A DNA stretch of 64,000 nt, from assembly GCA_963847515.1 (NCBI GenBank), contig CAWKAA010000006.1:354743-418742 (forward strand), written 5' to 3'. How positions within the stretch are numbered: position 1 is the stretch's first letter; each line of letters opens with the position of its first letter. This DNA is from QHXW01 sp963847515 (GTDB lineage Bacteria > Acidobacteriota > Terriglobia > Bryobacterales > Bryobacteraceae). The translations under genes and the position numbers were made by a program. The notes under the pieces were generated by a model, which had not been told where the DNA came from, did not search any database, and saw only the letters and a list, made by a program, of their open reading frames with translations. This document shows, one piece after another, positions 38,717 to 48,414 of this stretch.

Positions 38717-39508
38717 ATGCAAACGGCTCAATCGGACTATTTCTCAGCCTATCGCCAACTGAAACTGACGCGGGACGCCAAGGGCGTGCTGGTAGTCGAG
38801 TTCCATAGCAACGGCGGCCCGTGCATTATGAACGCACAAGGCCACACTGAATTTGTCGACGCGTTTTACCGGATCGGACAGGACCGTGCTAACAAGATCG
38901 TCATCATCACCGGCGCGGCAGGGGACTTCATTGTCGATGTCGACTGGTCATCTTTCGGCGACGTCTCAGATCCCGAAGTCTGGAGCCAGGTTCACGACGA
39001 GGGTGTTCAGGTTCTGGAAAACATCGCCAACATACGCGTGCCGGTAATTGCGGCGATCGAGGGACGCGCCTACGTGCACTCCGACTATGCATTGCTCGCC
39101 AATGTCATTGTGGCGGGCGACGGTGCGACCTTTCAGGATGTCGCGCACTACGCCGTAGGTGTTGCGCCGGGTGACGGCGTCTTCACCACGTGGAGCTATC
39201 GCGGCGGAGCGGGACGTGCCGAGGCGTTTCTGCTCGATCCGAAGCCTCTGCCGGCGGCCACCGCGCAGCAGTGGGGAGTGGTCGCGGAGGTTGTGCCGAA
39301 CGGGCAGGCGCTCGATCGAGCGCGAGAATTGGCCGAACTGTACCTGAAGGCTCCGGAGGTTACACGTCGCAACACACGCGTACATTTCATCCAGCCATTG
39401 AAGGAACGCGTGGTACGGGAAGTCGGCTATGGGCTTGCGCTCGAAGGATCGTCCGCCGCCGATCTCGTGAAATCAAACAGGCCAAGAGCGAACCAGTTGC
39501 GCGCATGA
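38717..39508 (+). CDS. Enoyl-CoA hydratase/isomerase family protein
   Basis: This 263-residue crotonase-fold protein has the oxyanion strands KIVIITGAAGDFI and PVIAAIEGRAYVHSDYALLA, and a GDGVFTTW region where the second catalytic Glu of hydratases would sit. The canonical Glu residues are not obvious, so hydrolase or isomerase activity is as likely as hydration. It is downstream of the second sigma-54 module and probably coregulated with the Pao genes. Confidence 0.85.
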   Translation: MQTAQSDYFSAYRQLKLTRDAKGVLVVEFHSNGGPCIMNAQGHTEFVDAFYRIGQDRANKIVIITGAAGDFIVDVDWSSFGDVSDPEVWSQVHDEGVQVLENIANIRVPVIAAIEGRAYVHSDYALLANVIVAGDGATFQDVAHYAVGVAPGDGVFTTWSYRGGAGRAEAFLLDPKPLPAATAQQWGVVAEVVPNGQALDRARELAELYLKAPEVTRRNTRVHFIQPLKERVVREVGYGLALEGSSAADLVKSNRPRANQLRA

Positions 39509-39690
39509 AAAAGACTGGCTAAGAAGACAAGAGCTTCACTGATTCTTTGGGCAGACACCATCACGGGATCGCGTCGACGATATCTGCCCGGAAGAGCCGT
39601 GCAGTTGAGGAAGTGTATCGATTCACGCCACGGCGTGATCGCTATCTCGTCGACTGGTCTGACGCAAATCTCACGAAAGGAAGGATAAGG

Positions 39691-39854
39691 ATGTCTCAAA
39701 GAAACGGTCTGGCTACATGCTCGGCAAGACGCTGTTAGGTCGCCTCGGCCAGCCTGAGGAGGTGGCACGCGTCGCGCTGTTCCTGGCGTCGGATGACAGT
39801 TCGTACATGACCGGAATCGACATCGTCGTCGATGGCGGGATGAAGGTTTGGTGA
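39691..39854 (+). pseudogene. SDR gene reduced to start and last 45 codons
   Basis: A strong ribosome site (GGAAGGATAAGG) precedes ATG 39691, whose frame ends within 15 codons. In another frame the final SDR segment follows (MLGKTLLGRLGQPEEVARVA..SYMTGIDIVVDGGM, stop 39852-39854). Everything between, including the cofactor motif and YxxxK, has been deleted. Confidence 0.75.
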
Positions 39855-39942
39855 ATCGGCCGGCCCGACTAGAAAGCGCGCAATTGGATCCTCTGGCCGT
39901 GAGACCAAGGAGAGTTTCGTGAGATTTCAAAAGGAGACGAAC

Positions 39943-40146
39943 ATGGCATCGAAAGCAGTGATAAGCGGCAGTACTGACCAGAGACAACCTGAAACCGACG
40001 TTGAAGAACGATTGCGCTTCTCGCAATCGACGAGTGAGCAGGAAATAAGACAGCGTGCGTACGAGATTTATCTGAAGCGCGGAGGACAACCTGGCTCTGA
40101 ACTGGAGGATTGGTTGCAGGCCGAAGGCGAGCTCAGAACGAACTAA
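39943..40146 (+). CDS. DUF2934-family small protein
   Basis: The 67-residue protein from ATG 39943 (AAGGAG site) ends in the DUF2934 signature EIRQRAYEIYLKRGGQPGSE followed by LEDWLQAEGEL. The family is abundant in Acidobacteria and Proteobacteria, is short and cytosolic, and has no known function. It stands alone. Confidence 0.85.
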   Translation: MASKAVISGSTDQRQPETDVEERLRFSQSTSEQEIRQRAYEIYLKRGGQPGSELEDWLQAEGELRTN

Positions 40147-40192
40147 TCCAGATTCTGAGCAGCCGCACGGCTCGGAATGGAGCGCACTACAC

Positions 40193-40560
40193 TTATCGAC
40201 CACATCCAGAAGCTAGATATTCGTCTGCTGTGTGGGCCTGTTCCTGAAAGCGCACGTCGCTTGACCACCGCTTGTCGAGAAAGACATAAGTCGCAGCAAT
40301 CCGGCCGTCGCGGGCAATGATGAAATTAGCACCGCCACGAGCAGGTGCCCGCCTGGACCGTACCAGCCATTCGATGGATCTCGTCGCGGTCACGGTAGAC
40401 GCCTCCCATGGGGTCATACAACACGCAATCCTTGATGAAGATTTCGCCAATCGCCGCGCTTCGACGCGCCGGGTCGTTTTCACCGAAGACGTCGCAAAGA
40501 TTGCGGTCAGCAAGGTCGATATGCTGTAGCGGCGAACAAAGGCGGAGAGTTAAAGGCGAC
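40193..40560 (-). pseudogene. SnoaL/NTF2-like protein with internal deletion and frame change
   Basis: The N-terminal half is readable in one frame (DVFGENDPARRSAAIGEIFI, YDPMGGVYRDRDEIHRMAGT), the C-terminal half in another (GGANFIIARDGRIAATYVFL). In intact relatives about 30 residues separate the two parts. The missing stretch plus frame change indicate a deletion of non-triplet size. Confidence 0.65.
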
Positions 40561-40609
40561 CGTCTTTCTGTTCTGTTCTGTTTTGCATGCGGCTTTACAC
40601 AAGGTGACC

Positions 40610-41470
40610 TCAGAACCGCATCTCGGGCAATGCCGTGGACGAGTCGACGTCTGTTGACAAGCTCACCTCCCGCCACTGTGCGGCCTCAGCTTCCCGCGTC
40701 TTCTCGGCTTCTGCGGCGAAGCGAACCGCGTCGCTGCCGATCAACAGGTGCGCCGGAAGGCTGTCACTCGCCGCCAGACGGAGCACAACCTGAGCCACCT
40801 TGACGGGATCGCTGACCTCTTTACCCCAATACGATTTCAAGGCCTTGGCAACAGCGCCAACGGACGGTTCATAGTCGGGGAGGAGTTCGGGCGTGTCCTG
40901 GTTCGCGCGAGCGCCCCAGTTCGTCCGCATTCCGCCGGGTTCAAGGGCGCAAACCTTCACCCCGAACGGAGACAGTTCCTGGGCAAGAGATTCCGTAAAG
41001 CCTCCAACAGCCCATTTCGCAGCATGGTAAGGCGTGCTGCCAGGTCGCGTCAGGCGGCCGCCGACCGACGATATCTGGAGGATGCAGCCGCTCCTTTGCT
41101 TGCGCATGTGCGGTACGGCCGCACGGGTGACGTTAACGACGCCATAGAAATTGGTGTCAATCACTGCCTTGAACCGCTCCGCGCTCAACTGCTCGAACGG
41201 CGCAATATCGCCGAACCCGGCGTTATTAACGACCACGTCGAGACGCCCAAACGCGTCAAGTGCTACCTGCACGGCGGCCTGAGCCGCGCTTTCATCCGCC
41301 ACGTCAAGAGAAACCGCGCGGACGCGCTCGCCGAATTTATTTACCAAGTCATCCAGTCGTCTCGGGTCCCGCGCTGTGGCGACGAGTCGATCGCCCGATT
41401 CGAGCACAGCCTCCGCAATGTTCCGGCCCAAACCACTGGCGCTGCCGGTTATCAACCATACTTTGTTCAT
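40610..41470 (-). CDS. SDR family oxidoreductase
   Basis: The 286-residue classical SDR has TGSASGLG, the NNAG motif in VVVNNAGFGDIAPF, catalytic Ser in ISSVGG and the YHAAK (YxxxK) pair, with a long C-terminal tail ending STDVDSSTALPEMRF. A remnant with the same tail lies at 62423-62530. It is directly downstream of an AraC-type regulator on the same strand, which likely controls it. Confidence 0.92.
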   Translation of the reverse strand: MNKVWLITGSASGLGRNIAEAVLESGDRLVATARDPRRLDDLVNKFGERVRAVSLDVADESAAQAAVQVALDAFGRLDVVVNNAGFGDIAPFEQLSAERFKAVIDTNFYGVVNVTRAAVPHMRKQRSGCILQISSVGGRLTRPGSTPYHAAKWAVGGFTESLAQELSPFGVKVCALEPGGMRTNWGARANQDTPELLPDYEPSVGAVAKALKSYWGKEVSDPVKVAQVVLRLAASDSLPAHLLIGSDAVRFAAEAEKTREAEAAQWREVSLSTDVDSSTALPEMRF

Positions 41471-41489
41471 AAATACCTCCCTTTGTTGC

Positions 41490-42507
41490 CTAGTTAACAG
41501 GTCGTTTGAGCTCTGCCCTCAACTGGGAGGGTGTCGTCCCTTCCCACGTTCGGAAAGCTCGATAAAAAGAATTCGAATCCTCGTAGCCGAGCAGGTACGC
41601 CACCTCTGCGACCTCGATAATCCGGCCGGTTGAGATACTCGCGCGCCAGTTCCTGGCGCGCCTCCAGAAGCAACTTACGAAAAGTCGTCCCGTCATCGTC
41701 GATCCGCCTCTGCAGGGTCCGATCGCTTAGCCCAAGCTCACGCGCCACGGCCGAGACGTCGGGACGGGCCCCGGCCAGCAGGCGTTTAAGAATCCATTTC
41801 ACTTGCTCGCTGATCGAACGCTGCGCACGTTGCTCTTTCAAAGCTTTGTCGAGTTGTGGGTCCAACATTTCAAGCAACTCGGCATTGTGCGTGAGGAACG
41901 GCCGGTCGAGATCGGCCGTGTGGAGGACGAGGATATTCCGGCGCGCTCCGAATTTGACCGGGCATTTGAAATAAGCTTCGTGGACCCTGGTCGCTTCTGC
42001 TTTGCGCTTGAGCTCCACCCTTTTCGGATTCACCGGATGTCCCGTACCACGGCGACCGAGTTCAACGAATGACGCAAAGGCGGCGTCCGTCAAGAGGGGC
42101 GGCGTTTCCTCCTGCGCGTGTTGCCACATGGGCTCTATTAAGCATTCGTCCTTGCCGATCTTGATTTGCAGCTCCTCGGGCGTACACAATTGCTTGAAGC
42201 GGGCAAGGCGAGTAAGAGCGTCGCGGTAGTCGCGGGCGTAGTAGGCCGCCATAGTTGACGGTGGCCGATTTCCAACGTCGATCTGGGTGGCAATCTTCAG
42301 GCCTGCGGCGGGATCGGGGGAAAGCTCGCCGACGGCACGCCAAAGCGCGAAGAACTGCGCTGTCGTCACAAGGTTCTTCTTGCCGTCGTGGACTGTCACT
42401 GGCACCCGAGCTTGGCCCAGCACGGCTGCCGGCGTGAGTCCGATCTTACCGAGCCCTATCCAAAAGGCGTTCGCGGCTTTGAAACGGTCTGGTACGTTGA
42501 CGGTCAT
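41490..42507 (-). pseudogene. AraC-family regulator frameshifted in the DNA-binding domain
   Basis: The N-terminal arabinose-binding-like domain (PF12625 type) runs from ATG 42507 (MTVNVPDRF; 42558 is a longer start). The HTH begins (VSAVARELGLSDRTLQRRID), but near 41620 one base is out of register. EVAEVAYLLGYEDSNSFYRA and FRTWEGTTPSQ, the second HTH helix pair, are read in the other frame to 41490. As it stands the protein lacks the second recognition helix. Regulators of this type often control the adjacent dehydrogenase genes. Confidence 0.8.
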
Positions 42508-42566
42508 CTTTCTCTCGCTGCTTAGTTTCGCCTTGACACGGCCTTCATTTCGGGACATTTCTCGGG

Positions 42567-44008
42567 TTAGCTGATGATCGCTTTGGGCTCCAGATACTCC
42601 TGCAGTCCGAAGATCCCACCTTCCCGACCAATTCCCGATTGTTTGAACCCGCCGAAGGGAGCAAACGGATCGTGGCCTATTGTATTGATGAGGACCCGGC
42701 CGGCAGCAAGTTTGCGCGCCACACGGTTCGCGCGTTCCGGGTCGGCCGAGCTTACGTAAGCGATGAGCCCGAATTCCGTGTCGTTGGCTATTTCAATGGC
42801 TTCAGCTTCCGTCTTGTACGTCAATATCGACAAGACCGGTCCGAAGATCTCTTCCTTCGCGATCCGCATGTCGCGCGTGACGTTGGCGAACACGGTGGGC
42901 TTCACGAAATTCCCATCCTCAAGCCCGGAAGGATGACCTTCCCCGCCGATAACGAGTTCCGCGCCTTCCTCGATGCCCGACTTGATGTATTCCTGAACGC
43001 GCTTATACTGCTTTATGCTGGCCAATGGGCCGAGAGTCACATCCTTGTTTCGCGGATCGCCCATCTTGATTTTTTCGACGGCCGCTTTGGTCAATCTCTT
43101 CACTTCATCCAGCCGGTCTTCCGGCACGATCAGGCGCGAAGCCGCGATGCAGGCTTGACCGTTGTTCAGGTAACAGGCTGCGACAGCCATCGGAATGCCA
43201 GTGGAGAAATCGGCGTCGTCCAGAATGATGTTCGGCGACTTGCCGCCGAGTTCCAGCGTCAAGCGCTTCATCGTGTCCAGGGAGTTCTTCGCGACCAGTT
43301 TTCCGATCTGCGTCGAACCGGTGAACGCGATCTTTTGAATGTCGGGACTTTTCGTCAACTCCGTCCCGACGACCTCACCGAGGCCGGTCACGAAATTGAT
43401 AACGCCAGGAGGCAAACCGGCTTCATGAAAAGCGTCCATCAACACTTCCGTTTGCATCGCGCTCATCTCGCTGGGCTTGATGACAACAGTGCATCCGGCA
43501 GCGATTGCCGGAGCCACCTTGATCGCGATCGAACCGGCGCTCGAATTCCAAGGCGTAAATATGCCCACCACGCCCGCCGGTTCCATGACGACCTTGGAAG
43601 TCCCGACAGTTCTTGCCAGATCGAAGTCCTTGAGAACTTCTTTGAAGTGCAGGAAAATGTTCGCCGCGAGGTTGTTCGAGCCCTTCGCGCGGTCTTGCGG
43701 AGCGCCGTATTCCAGAACCGTCGCGTCAACGAGTTGATCCATTCGCTTGGCAACGGCATCATGCAACCGCTGCAAGCAGTCCATGCGGTATTCCTTGCGC
43801 TTTGCGAAAAGGTATTGAACGCCTCCTTTGCCGCGGCAATGGCCTGTCGGGTGTCGATCTCATCCGCCATGGTGACCTTGCCGATAACCGTGTTGTTGGT
43901 CGGGTTCACTAGGTCAACGACCTGGGTTCCATAGGGTGTGACGAACTTGCCGTTGATGTAGGCGCGATCAAAGGCTCTTACCAGAGCTGTGGTTTCGTTT
44001 TCGTTCAT
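42567..44008 (-). pseudogene. Aldehyde dehydrogenase with one frameshift
   Basis: The N-terminal 80 codons from 44008 (FDRAYINGKFVTPYGTQVVD) lead to a slip near 43790, and the rest is read in a second frame from KEYRMDCLQRLHDAVAKRMD to 42567. The catalytic Glu (LELGGKSPN) and Cys (NNGQACIAASR) and the C-terminal FGGFKQSGIGREGG are present. A single missing base restores a normal ~480-residue NAD(P)+-dependent aldehyde dehydrogenase. It is upstream of the AraC/SDR pair on the same strand. Confidence 0.85.
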
Positions 44009-44438
44009 TTGCGTTTACCCTTATGACATTCAGCAATCTTTGCCCAACTTCGCCGACTCTCTCTGAACCCGGCTGCAATTTCATTCTGGCCGAATAACGC
44101 ACGGGAGTAACTAGCAAAAGACGCCACTCTTCTTGCAAAATAAGCCGAACGGAGCGATATGCTCATTCGCCGTTGAGGTAGGGTCAGCATATGGCCTCGT
44201 AACCGCTCGAAGAAAGCCACAGACTCCCAAACTTCGAATCCATGCCCAACGAGCTTCGCCTAGCTAATTCAATCAGTTCCGCCGGCTCGCGCCGAGGCGG
44301 CGAGTGGGCTCCGTACACTACTTCGCCCCGAAGGCGGGGATGGCCCCGCAACCGTTTGGGTTGGCCTTGATGTGATGCGGGCTCTGTGTTCTCCAATGAT
44401 TCCCCTATAACAATGTGCGGAGACCGAAAGCCTTTGGC
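44009..44438. other. Gene-free region, 430 bp
   Basis: No frame shows a recognisable protein. A GC hairpin (CGCCCCGAAGGCGGGG at 44325-44340) may end the tetR transcript. Nothing else is seen. Confidence 0.4.
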
Positions 44439-45023
44439 CTATTTGGCCGGGCGTGAACCGGCGATCAGGATGTCGACGAGTCTTCTGGCGCTCTGCTGCC
44501 AGTCCGGACTGGTGGCCACGTTGGCGACGCCAATCAGCGCCCGCAACAGATCGATGGCATCGAGATCCTTACGGATGTCCCCGCTCTTGACCGCACGCTT
44601 CACCAGCGCTCGAATCGCTTCCCACATCCGCGCATAAGAAGCCTCGAACACTTTCTTTGGATCACAAAGGAGCGCATTGAGCGCAGGGGCGATGAGTTGC
44701 TTGGCAGCGATGTAGTCAACAAACAACAGTAACCAGGCCCGTAGTGCCTCGATCGGTGGCAATTCCTTAGCGAACTGTTGTTCCGCTGATGCCAGCTTTT
44801 CCATCTCTGTCCGATAAACCGCCTCCAAAAGTTCCTCGCGCGTAGGAAAGTGACGATATAGCGTTCCCGGTCCGACGCCTGCGTCTCTGGCGATGTCGTC
44901 GAGGCTCGTGTTTGCGCCGGAGCGCGTAAACGCCTCCTTGGCTACTTCCAGAATGCGTTCTCGATTCCGTTGCGCGTCACTGCGCGGCTTACGAACGGAA
45001 GCCTGTTTACGTTTTGTGGGCAT
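44439..45023 (-). CDS. TetR-family regulator
   Basis: The 194-residue repressor has a normal HTH (TSLDDIARDAGVGPGTLYRH, FPTREELLEAVY) and a SACE/TetR_C-type ligand domain. It is divergent from the NAD-dependent epimerase-like gene at 45168, with two clear operator copies in between, so autorepression and control of that gene are likely. Confidence 0.92.
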   Translation of the reverse strand: MPTKRKQASVRKPRSDAQRNRERILEVAKEAFTRSGANTSLDDIARDAGVGPGTLYRHFPTREELLEAVYRTEMEKLASAEQQFAKELPPIEALRAWLLLFVDYIAAKQLIAPALNALLCDPKKVFEASYARMWEAIRALVKRAVKSGDIRKDLDAIDLLRALIGVANVATSPDWQQSARRLVDILIAGSRPAK

Positions 45024-45043
45024 GACTCGAAAAAACCTTGCAA

Positions 45044-45089
45044 CCGGAGATAGTCTCCGTTAATCTATAGATACGGAGACTAACTCCGT
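45044..45089. promoter_or_regulatory. Double TetR operator between tetR and epimerase-like gene
   Basis: Two 17-bp sites, CGGAGATAGTCTCCG (45045-45059) and ACGGAGACTAACTCCGT (45073-45089), share the half-site CGGAGA/CTCCG. They are arranged so that TAGTCTCCGT and ACGGAGACTA (45051-45060, 45073-45082) also form a perfect 10-bp inverted pair around a CTATAGAT sequence. This is a convincing TetR operator pair over the divergent promoters. Confidence 0.75.
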
Positions 45090-45167
45090 TTTAGCAGGCG
45101 CGTAACCATTCGTCAACATTCGCCGGTTGCGGATTGCCATTCGAACGGAGCGAAAGGACAAAACAGC

Positions 45168-46085
45168 ATGCGTGTGTTTCTAACCGGGGCTACGGGTTTT
45201 ATCGGATCTGCCATCGTTCCGGAACTCATCAAGGCGGGACATCAGGTGCTCGGACTGACGAGGTCCGATCCCGGTGCCCGGTCTCTTATCGCCGAGGGAG
45301 CCGAGGTGCACCGGGGTAGTCTTGAAGACCCCGAAAGTCTGCGCAGCGGAGCAGCCCAATCGGATGGGGTGATTCACTGTGCTTTCGATCACAGCGCATT
45401 CGGAAGCGACTTCTCGAAGCTCCTTGAGGTCTGTGAAAAGGACAGGCGCGCCATCGAAGCTCTCGGAGACGCGCTCAGGGGATCGGACCGCCCACTGGTG
45501 ATCACCTCCGGAACGGGAATGGGAAACGCTGCGCCAGGTCAACCCGCAACCGAAGATCATTTCGATCCCGACCACCCGAATCCGCGCCGGCTGTCGGAAG
45601 TCGCCGCCGCTGCCGTATCCGAGCGTGGCATGAACGTGTCGGTAGTGCGTCTTCCTCAGGTCCACGACACCGTGAAGCAGGGCCTCATCACCTACGCGAT
45701 CCAAGTTGCCCGCGAAAAGGCCGCCTCGGCGTATATTGGCGAGGGACTCAATCGCTGGCCCGCGGCGCATGTTCTCGATGTTGCCCGTCTCTACAGGTTT
45801 GCGCTGGAGAAGCGCGAAGCGGGCAGCAGGTACAACGCGGTCGCTGAAGAAGGAGTGCCGATGCGGCAGATCGCTGAAGTAATCGGCAAAGGTTTGAAGG
45901 TGCCCGTGGTCAGCATCTCTCAGGAGGAAGCGCAGGCTCATTTTGGCTGGCTGGCGATGTTCGCGGGCTTCGACATGCCAGCTTCAAGCGCACAGACTCG
46001 GCAGCGGCTCGGTTGGCACCCAACTGGACCCGGACTGATTGCCGATCTCGAACAGATGTCCTGGTCCGAAGCAGTAACGCACTAA
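45168..46085 (+). CDS. NAD-dependent epimerase/dehydratase-like extended SDR
   Basis: The 305-residue protein begins MRVFLTGATGFIGSAIVPEL with the TGxxGxxG motif of extended/atypical SDRs and has the later VLDVARLYRFALEK segment. There is no clear YxxxK. Similar proteins are found with TetR regulators in many soil bacteria, with unknown substrates. The start ATG 45168 has an AAAGGA site; it is probably the TetR target. Confidence 0.88.
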   Translation: MRVFLTGATGFIGSAIVPELIKAGHQVLGLTRSDPGARSLIAEGAEVHRGSLEDPESLRSGAAQSDGVIHCAFDHSAFGSDFSKLLEVCEKDRRAIEALGDALRGSDRPLVITSGTGMGNAAPGQPATEDHFDPDHPNPRRLSEVAAAAVSERGMNVSVVRLPQVHDTVKQGLITYAIQVAREKAASAYIGEGLNRWPAAHVLDVARLYRFALEKREAGSRYNAVAEEGVPMRQIAEVIGKGLKVPVVSISQEEAQAHFGWLAMFAGFDMPASSAQTRQRLGWHPTGPGLIADLEQMSWSEAVTH

Positions 46086-46098
46086 TAAGGAGAAACAA

Positions 46099-46609
46099 AT
46101 GACTAACGTTTGGGGAGCAGGTGCTGGGAGAGTTGCCGATGCCGATTACTTTCCTTCGACCTGCGTGGTTCATGGAGAATTTTCGCTGGGATGTCGCCGC
46201 GGCGCGAGAAAGCGGTAGCATCATGAGTTTCCTGCAGCCTCTGAATAAACCCGTCCCGATGGTGGCCACTGCCGACATCGGGCGCGAGGCTGCGAAACTA
46301 CTCCAGGAATCATGGACTGGCCGAAGAGTCGTCGAATTGGAAGGGCCGCGCCGCTTGACCCCGGATGAGGTTGCGAATATCTTTGCTGAAGTACTTGGCC
46401 GCCGCGTGAGCATGGACACTGTGCCGCGAGAGACGTGGGAGCAGTTATTCAAGTCGCAGGGCATGAAGAATCCCAAACCCCGAATTCGGATGCTGGATGG
46501 CTTCAACGAGGGTTGGATCGAGTTCGAGAACGGCGAGGCCGGCTCTCGAAAAGGAGAGGTCGCCCTCAAATCCGTGCTGCAAACATTGGTCGAACGCGAG
46601 GGCAAGTAG
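46099..46609 (+). pseudogene. NmrA-like gene missing its Rossmann half
   Basis: A start with ribosome site (AAGGAGAAACAA-ATG 46099) is followed after only a few codons by sequence in a different frame that encodes the C-terminal half of an NmrA-type protein (PITFLRPAWFMENFRWDV, VATADIGREAAKLLQE) to 46609. The N-terminal NAD(P)-binding ~110 residues were removed by an out-of-frame deletion. It lies 14 bases after the epimerase-like gene. Confidence 0.75.
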
Positions 46610-46864
46610 TCTCGCATTCAACGTGGCTTCCTGGTCCCGCCGTATACCGGGCGGGGCTGGTGGATCGCTTGCTGATATCACTTCGCGTTGCGTCAGCGCG
46701 GTTGAACCACCAGCCTTTTAGAGGAGTGCGGCCCGCGCCCCGTAATCGTCTCGAACGATTCGCCGGATTGCGCACTGTGCTCCGTTCCGCTCGCAACCAG
46801 AGCGCAAACGGAGCACGCCTTCAGTCGCACCGGCCTCCTTTGGACATCTCGGTTAGCAACCTCA

Positions 46865-47446
46865 CTAGCGAAGAATCGTTGAAAACGCAATCTTGATGAA
46901 CCGCTTGACCGGGAGAGGGCTTCGCTCTACCTTGGCTTGCAGAATCGCGCCCTGCAGAGACGAATAGAGAAAATGTGCAATCTCCTTGCAGTCAACCGTC
47001 GCGGGCAATTCATCGGATTTGACCGCCGCCTTCAGGCAGTAGACAACTGACTCGTGAATCTCTGCATGCATCTCGGCCAACTTCGCATGAATCGTCTCGC
47101 TGTGCGCGCCCACCTCCGCACTGAAATTGCCGATCAGGCACCCATTGCGAAACTCAGCCTGCTTGAGAAAGTCGAACTGAATATCGAACCACTGGCGAAG
47201 ACGGTGGAGCGGCTTGAGCGAGTCGTTCCGGAGGGTTTTGGTGATGTTCTGCTGGACCATCGCAAAATAGCGGATGAGGAGTTCAAGGCAGAAGGCTTCT
47301 TTCGTCTCGAAGTGGTTCGTGAATGATCCTTGCGGTACGCCCGCCGCCCGAACGATGTCGCGGACGGTAGCGCCGCAATATCCCTGTTCGAGCACGACGT
47401 TAAAGCCCTCGGTGAGTATTTTTTCACGAAGTGATGGTCTCGGCAT
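46865..47446 (-). CDS. TetR-family regulator (AcrR/NemR-like)
   Basis: The 193-residue protein from ATG 47446 (MPRPSLREKILTEGFNVVLE) has the HTH region ATVRDIVRAAGVPQGSFTNH and FETKEAF. A Cys in QGYCGATV and another in GCLIGNFS recall electrophile-sensing NemR-like proteins. It is divergent from the SDR-SnoaL-OYE operon, whose promoter carries a TACGTACGTA operator typical for this group. Confidence 0.92.
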   Translation of the reverse strand: MPRPSLREKILTEGFNVVLEQGYCGATVRDIVRAAGVPQGSFTNHFETKEAFCLELLIRYFAMVQQNITKTLRNDSLKPLHRLRQWFDIQFDFLKQAEFRNGCLIGNFSAEVGAHSETIHAKLAEMHAEIHESVVYCLKAAVKSDELPATVDCKEIAHFLYSSLQGAILQAKVERSPLPVKRFIKIAFSTILR

Positions 47447-47576
47447 GTTAACTCCGGCTGGTTTGCGAGGCTGCCCACACCAACAGCTCACCACTACAGT
47501 TGTCTGTAATCAAACAATACACGTGTCCTGATTGAAAATCAAGATCGCCCACGCTGCAAGTGTACGCTGCGGGCTC

Positions 47577-47607
47577 TTGACAATCTAATACGTACGTACG
47601 TAGTATT
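47577..47607 (+). promoter_or_regulatory. Sigma-70 promoter with TetR operator (TACGTACGTACGTA type)
   Basis: TTGACA (47577-47582) and TAGTAT (47601-47606) are 18 bases apart. Between and over them lies a near-palindrome AATAC..GTATT built on TACGTACGTACGTA (47587-47607). Repeated TAC/GTA steps are the classic TetR-family operator. It drives the SDR-SnoaL-SnoaL-unknown-OYE operon and is likely bound by the divergent TetR. Confidence 0.8.
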
Positions 47608-47658
47608 TTATCGAGGGTGCGTGACGTCGCGCCGCCATCAACACAAGGACAAGTCTCT

Positions 47659-48396
47659 ATGAAACTTTCTGGGAATACCATCCTCATTACGGGCGGCGGC
47701 TCCGGAATCGGTCGCGGTTTGGCCGAGGCGCTGCACCAACGCAGGAACCAGGTGATTATTGCAGGGCGGCGCAAGGACCGCCTTATGGAAGTGGCCAAGG
47801 CAAACCCCGGAATGGCGTGGGTGGAGTTGAACATCGAAGACCCCGCAAGCATTTCAGCTGTCGCCACGAAACTGACAGGCGAGTACCCGAAGCTCAACGT
47901 GTTGTTCAACAACGCCGGAATCATGAACATCGATGACGCGTCGGCCGCAATCGACGAGAAGCTGTTGGTCTCAACGCTCACCACGAACCTCATGGGGCCG
48001 ATCCGGATGACCGGTGCGTTGATTGAACACCTGAAGCGGCAAACGGAAGCGACTGTGATTAATACCACCTCGGTCCTTGGATTCGTTCCGTTGGCGATTA
48101 CCGCCGTATATTCGTCAACCAAGGCGGCAATGCATTCGTACACGATGTCCCTTCGATACAAGCTCAAAGGCACGCCAGTCAGGGTTCTAGAGTTAGCGCC
48201 GCCGTGGGTGCAGACCGACCTGCTTGGCAGCAACAACGAACCAAGGGCTATGCCGCTTGCCCCGTTTATTGAGGAGACGATGCGAGTTCTTGAAACCGAT
48301 GCCGACGAGGTGCTGGTGGAGAGCGCAAAGCCGCTGCGGAACAACGCTGGGCCCCACGAGGCAGCCCTCGTTACTCAGTTCAATGATGCGTTTTGA
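47659..48396 (+). CDS. SDR family oxidoreductase, DltE-like
   Basis: The 245-residue SDR has TGGGSGIG, FNNAGIM, a catalytic Ser in TTSVLGF and YSSTK (YxxxK). The overall pattern (NTILITGGGSGIGRGLAEAL) is that of the DltE/YvaG-like group. The start MKLSGN at ATG 47659 is preferred. It is the first gene of the operon extending to the Old Yellow Enzyme; the set suggests reduction of reactive carbonyls. Confidence 0.92.
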   Translation: MKLSGNTILITGGGSGIGRGLAEALHQRRNQVIIAGRRKDRLMEVAKANPGMAWVELNIEDPASISAVATKLTGEYPKLNVLFNNAGIMNIDDASAAIDEKLLVSTLTTNLMGPIRMTGALIEHLKRQTEATVINTTSVLGFVPLAITAVYSSTKAAMHSYTMSLRYKLKGTPVRVLELAPPWVQTDLLGSNNEPRAMPLAPFIEETMRVLETDADEVLVESAKPLRNNAGPHEAALVTQFNDAF

Positions 48397-48414
48397 GCAA
48401 ACAACGAGGCCAAC

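Noticed and set aside
42639..43934. A 431-codon plus-strand ORF opposite the aldehyde dehydrogenase
   Set aside because: It mirrors the aldehyde dehydrogenase codons in the antisense frame, shows no protein motif, and the dehydrogenase motifs on the minus strand are unequivocal.
47448..48344. A 298-codon minus-strand ORF opposite the DltE-like SDR
   Set aside because: The plus-strand SDR has complete cofactor and catalytic motifs; the antisense frame crosses the operator and promoter region and has no motif.
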